This document shows positions 62,323-64,000 of a stretch of 64,000 bases of DNA, piece by piece (position 1 is the stretch's first letter; each line of letters starts with the position of its first letter). A program made the position numbers and the translations under genes. The notes below the pieces were generated by a model. It saw only the letters and a program-made list of their open reading frames with translations, was not told where the DNA came from and searched no databases. Source of the stretch: CS4-C045 sp963844115 (GTDB lineage Bacteria > Planctomycetota > Planctomycetia > Pirellulales > UBA7805); assembly GCA_963844115.1 (NCBI GenBank), contig CAWJNN010000009.1, forward strand, positions 1-64,000, read 5' to 3'.

Positions 62323-62654
62323 TTATTCCAATTCGACGCGAATATGCGACGTTCGTTTCTTGATGATATGTGCCATTCCCCGCGCTCGAGGACGCATGCG
62401 TTTAAACATCGGGCCGCCGTCGACACGCGCGTCGACGACGCGTAATTGTCCGATGTTGCGGGTCCGCAGGTCTTCGGCATTTCCCAACGCGCTTTTGATC
62501 ACCTTTTCCAACATCCGCGCTCCGCGATGTGGCTGGTACCGCAAAATGTTCAGCGCCTCGTCCGCCTGTTTGCCGCGGACCAGTTCGGCCATCGCCCGGA
62601 CCTTGCGAGCACTGATGCGGGCGTAGTGGTGCTGGGCCCTGAATACGACCGCAT
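62323..62654 (-). CDS. rplV: 50S ribosomal protein L22, 5' end uncertain or frameshifted
   Basis: The L22 body is clear: QHHYARISARKVRAMAELVR, KQADEALNILRYQPHRGARM, LEKVIKSALGNAEDLRT and RMRPRARGMAHIIKKRTSHI. In this frame there is no ATG, GTG or TTG at the expected N-terminus. An ATG at 62654, one frame over, would give MRSYSG and join the body if one base were added in the run GGGCCC, producing a normal 110-residue L22. I take that as the true start; an indel like those in rplF and map is the likely cause. rpsC follows four bases downstream. Confidence 0.85.
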
Positions 62655-62849
62655 CGCGACAAACGCCGTCGCGGGTCAGATCGCGCGGTGTCCTGAGGTA
62701 CGCCTTTCGGCCCGCGATAGCCCGTCCAGCGGTCGCCCTCCAGCACGTCGTAGACGACGCCTACGTGCCAAGGACGGAACGTTTTGAGGAATCTGACTTG
62801 TTTCATCGCCGCGAAACCTTTGGCAATCCAATGATCGCCGCTAAAGGAC

Positions 62850-63116
62850 CTAACGTTTTTTGCCGCCGTGACCGCGGAAATTACGGGTCGGCGAAAATTC
62901 GCCCAACTTATGTCCAACCATGTCTTCGGTCACGAAGACCTTAATGTGGTGTTTGCCGTTGTGGACCATAAACGTCACGCCGACAAATTCGGGGACGATC
63001 GTACAGGCGCGTGCCCACGTCTTAATGGGTTCCCGAAGACCCTCGTCGCGACTCTTTTCGACTTTGGCGAACAGTCTGGGATCGACGTACGGCCCTTTTT
63101 TTAGTGATCTACTCAT
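62850..63116 (-). CDS. rpsS: 30S ribosomal protein S19
   Basis: 88 residues: SRSLKKGPYVDPRLFAKVEK, ARACTIVPEFVGVTFMVHNG, KHHIKVFVTEDMVGHKLGEF and SPTRNFRGHGGKKR. It is complete; rplB ends seven bases upstream. The gap to rplV is unusually long (about 195 bp). Confidence 0.97.
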   Translation of the reverse strand: MSRSLKKGPYVDPRLFAKVEKSRDEGLREPIKTWARACTIVPEFVGVTFMVHNGKHHIKVFVTEDMVGHKLGEFSPTRNFRGHGGKKR

Positions 63117-63123
63117 GCGTCTA

Positions 63124-63981
63124 CTACTTTAGCTTTAGTTGGCCGTACCGCTTCGTGCGGCGCCGGCGGACAATGGATGCATTGGATGCTTTACGCCGTT
63201 TGCGAGTCGATCCACCCTTGGTCGGTTTACCGGTGGGTGACACGGGATGTCGGCCACCTTTGGTGCGCCCTTCGCCACCTCCGTGCGGGTGATCGACCGG
63301 GTTCATGGCCGTGCCGCGCACGTGAGGCCGGCGCCCCATCCATCGCTTGCGTCCCGCTTTCCCCAAAACAATGTTCATATGGTCCGCATTGCCGATCGAA
63401 CCGATAGTTGCCCGACAGGCACTCGGCACTCGACGAATCTCGCCGCTAGGCATATTTAACTGCGCCCACCCGGCCTCGCGGGCGGCAAGGACTGCACTCG
63501 TACCAGCAGCTCGACATAAGATGCCGCCACGACCGGGTCGCAATTCAATGCAATGAACCGACATGCCCACCGGAATGTTTTTCAGTGGCAGGCAATTGCC
63601 CACGTTGGGCGGGACTTCCGAGCCGCTGACAATCTGGGTGCCAACTTCCAGGCCGTTCGGGGCCAGGATATAGCGTTTTTCGCCATCGACGTAGTGCAGT
63701 AGGGCGATCCGCGCCGAACGGTTCGGATCGTATTGAACCGCATGTACCTTGGCCGGAATACCGTCCTTGCTGCGTCCGAAATCGATCAAGCGAAACCGCT
63801 GTTTGTGTCCACCGCCCCGATGTCGCGACGTAATTTTTCCCTGATTGTTGCGGCCGCCGGTCTTTGTTTTGGGCTTCAACAATCGCTTCACCGGCTTGCT
63901 GCCCGGAGTCAAGTCAGCGAAATCGCTGACGCTCGCTCCACGGCGTCCCGGTGTTGTCGGTTTGTAGCGTCTAATACCCAT
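63124..63981 (-). CDS. rplB: 50S ribosomal protein L2
   Basis: 285 residues: GIRRYKPTTPGRRGASVSDF, NNQGKITSRHRGGGHKQRFR, GRGGILCRAAGTSAVLAARE and the peptidyl-transferase-proximal MGRRPHVRGTAMNPVDHPHG with GGEGRTKGGRHPVSPTGKPT. It is complete. rplW and the rest of the S10 group should lie just beyond the window. Confidence 0.97.
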   Translation of the reverse strand: MGIRRYKPTTPGRRGASVSDFADLTPGSKPVKRLLKPKTKTGGRNNQGKITSRHRGGGHKQRFRLIDFGRSKDGIPAKVHAVQYDPNRSARIALLHYVDGEKRYILAPNGLEVGTQIVSGSEVPPNVGNCLPLKNIPVGMSVHCIELRPGRGGILCRAAGTSAVLAAREAGWAQLNMPSGEIRRVPSACRATIGSIGNADHMNIVLGKAGRKRWMGRRPHVRGTAMNPVDHPHGGGEGRTKGGRHPVSPTGKPTKGGSTRKRRKASNASIVRRRRTKRYGQLKLK

Positions 63982-64000
63982 GATGGTGGCCGGTGATCAG

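Overview
The window looks like chromosomal DNA of a planctomycete, probably Pirellulales-like. The lineage call rests on family content: a cysteine-rich YTV-repeat wall protein, a DUF1559 prepilin-like protein, a PEP-CTERM protein, an SHD1-domain protein, DUF3500 and DUF255 (YyaL) proteins, tetrahydromethanopterin-type C1 genes (FhcB and FwdD-like), and many genes without clear Shine-Dalgarno sites. No rRNA, phage, transposase or integrase gene is visible. One tRNA (Gln-TTG) is present.

Layout. 1-0.8 kb: imperfect tandem repeat array next to a GIY-YIG gene. 1-8.2 kb: nucleotidyltransferase, then a + strand metabolic run (glutamate dehydrogenase remnant, acetolactate-synthase-type ThDP enzyme, aldehyde dehydrogenase, Lpd/MerA-like flavoprotein, TauE-like exporter). 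8.3-11.4 kb: small minus-strand genes, including a Doc toxin-antitoxin pair, separated by four related ~135-150 bp repeats that resemble integron attC sites, with a promoter reading into the array. 11.5-15.9 kb: SHD1/STN-like protein, KDG kinase and KDPG aldolase, a Tat-exported TIM-barrel isomerase. 16-20.3 kb: hemB between inverted short repeats, and a MacB/FtsX-type ABC exporter. 20.4-26 kb: receiver-like protein, P-II protein, APH-like kinase, and a DsbD homologue whose first thioredoxin cysteine codon is UGA, followed by a hairpin that fits a bacterial SECIS. 26-29.5 kb: oxidoreductase, a 29-residue basic mini-protein, ScpB and a very acidic protein. 29.7-38.9 kb: FhcB, FwdD-like, methyltransferase, RffA-like aminotransferase, CPBP protease, DUF1559, LhgO, YyaL. 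39-44.9 kb: DUF3500 remnant, tRNA-Gln, Rex, a promoter-RNA-terminator unit (candidate ncRNA), PEP-CTERM protein, GspG-like pilin, YTV protein. 45-53 kb: AsmA-like giant protein, then ffh-rpsP-trmD-rplS-yraN and hsp20. 53.4-64 kb: the minus-strand ribosomal operon from rplB to map, via secY and adk.

Quality caveat. At least fifteen genes carry a one- or two-base frameshift in the sequence as given, including genes that should be essential (rplF, rplV, map, scpB). Full-length homology continues on both sides of each break, so sequencing or assembly indels explain most of them better than gene decay. Two other genes (glutamate dehydrogenase and a DUF3500 protein) lack whole internal segments and look like real pseudogenes or assembly collapses. 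The UGA in dsbD is different: it lies in frame, exactly on the catalytic cysteine, with no shift.
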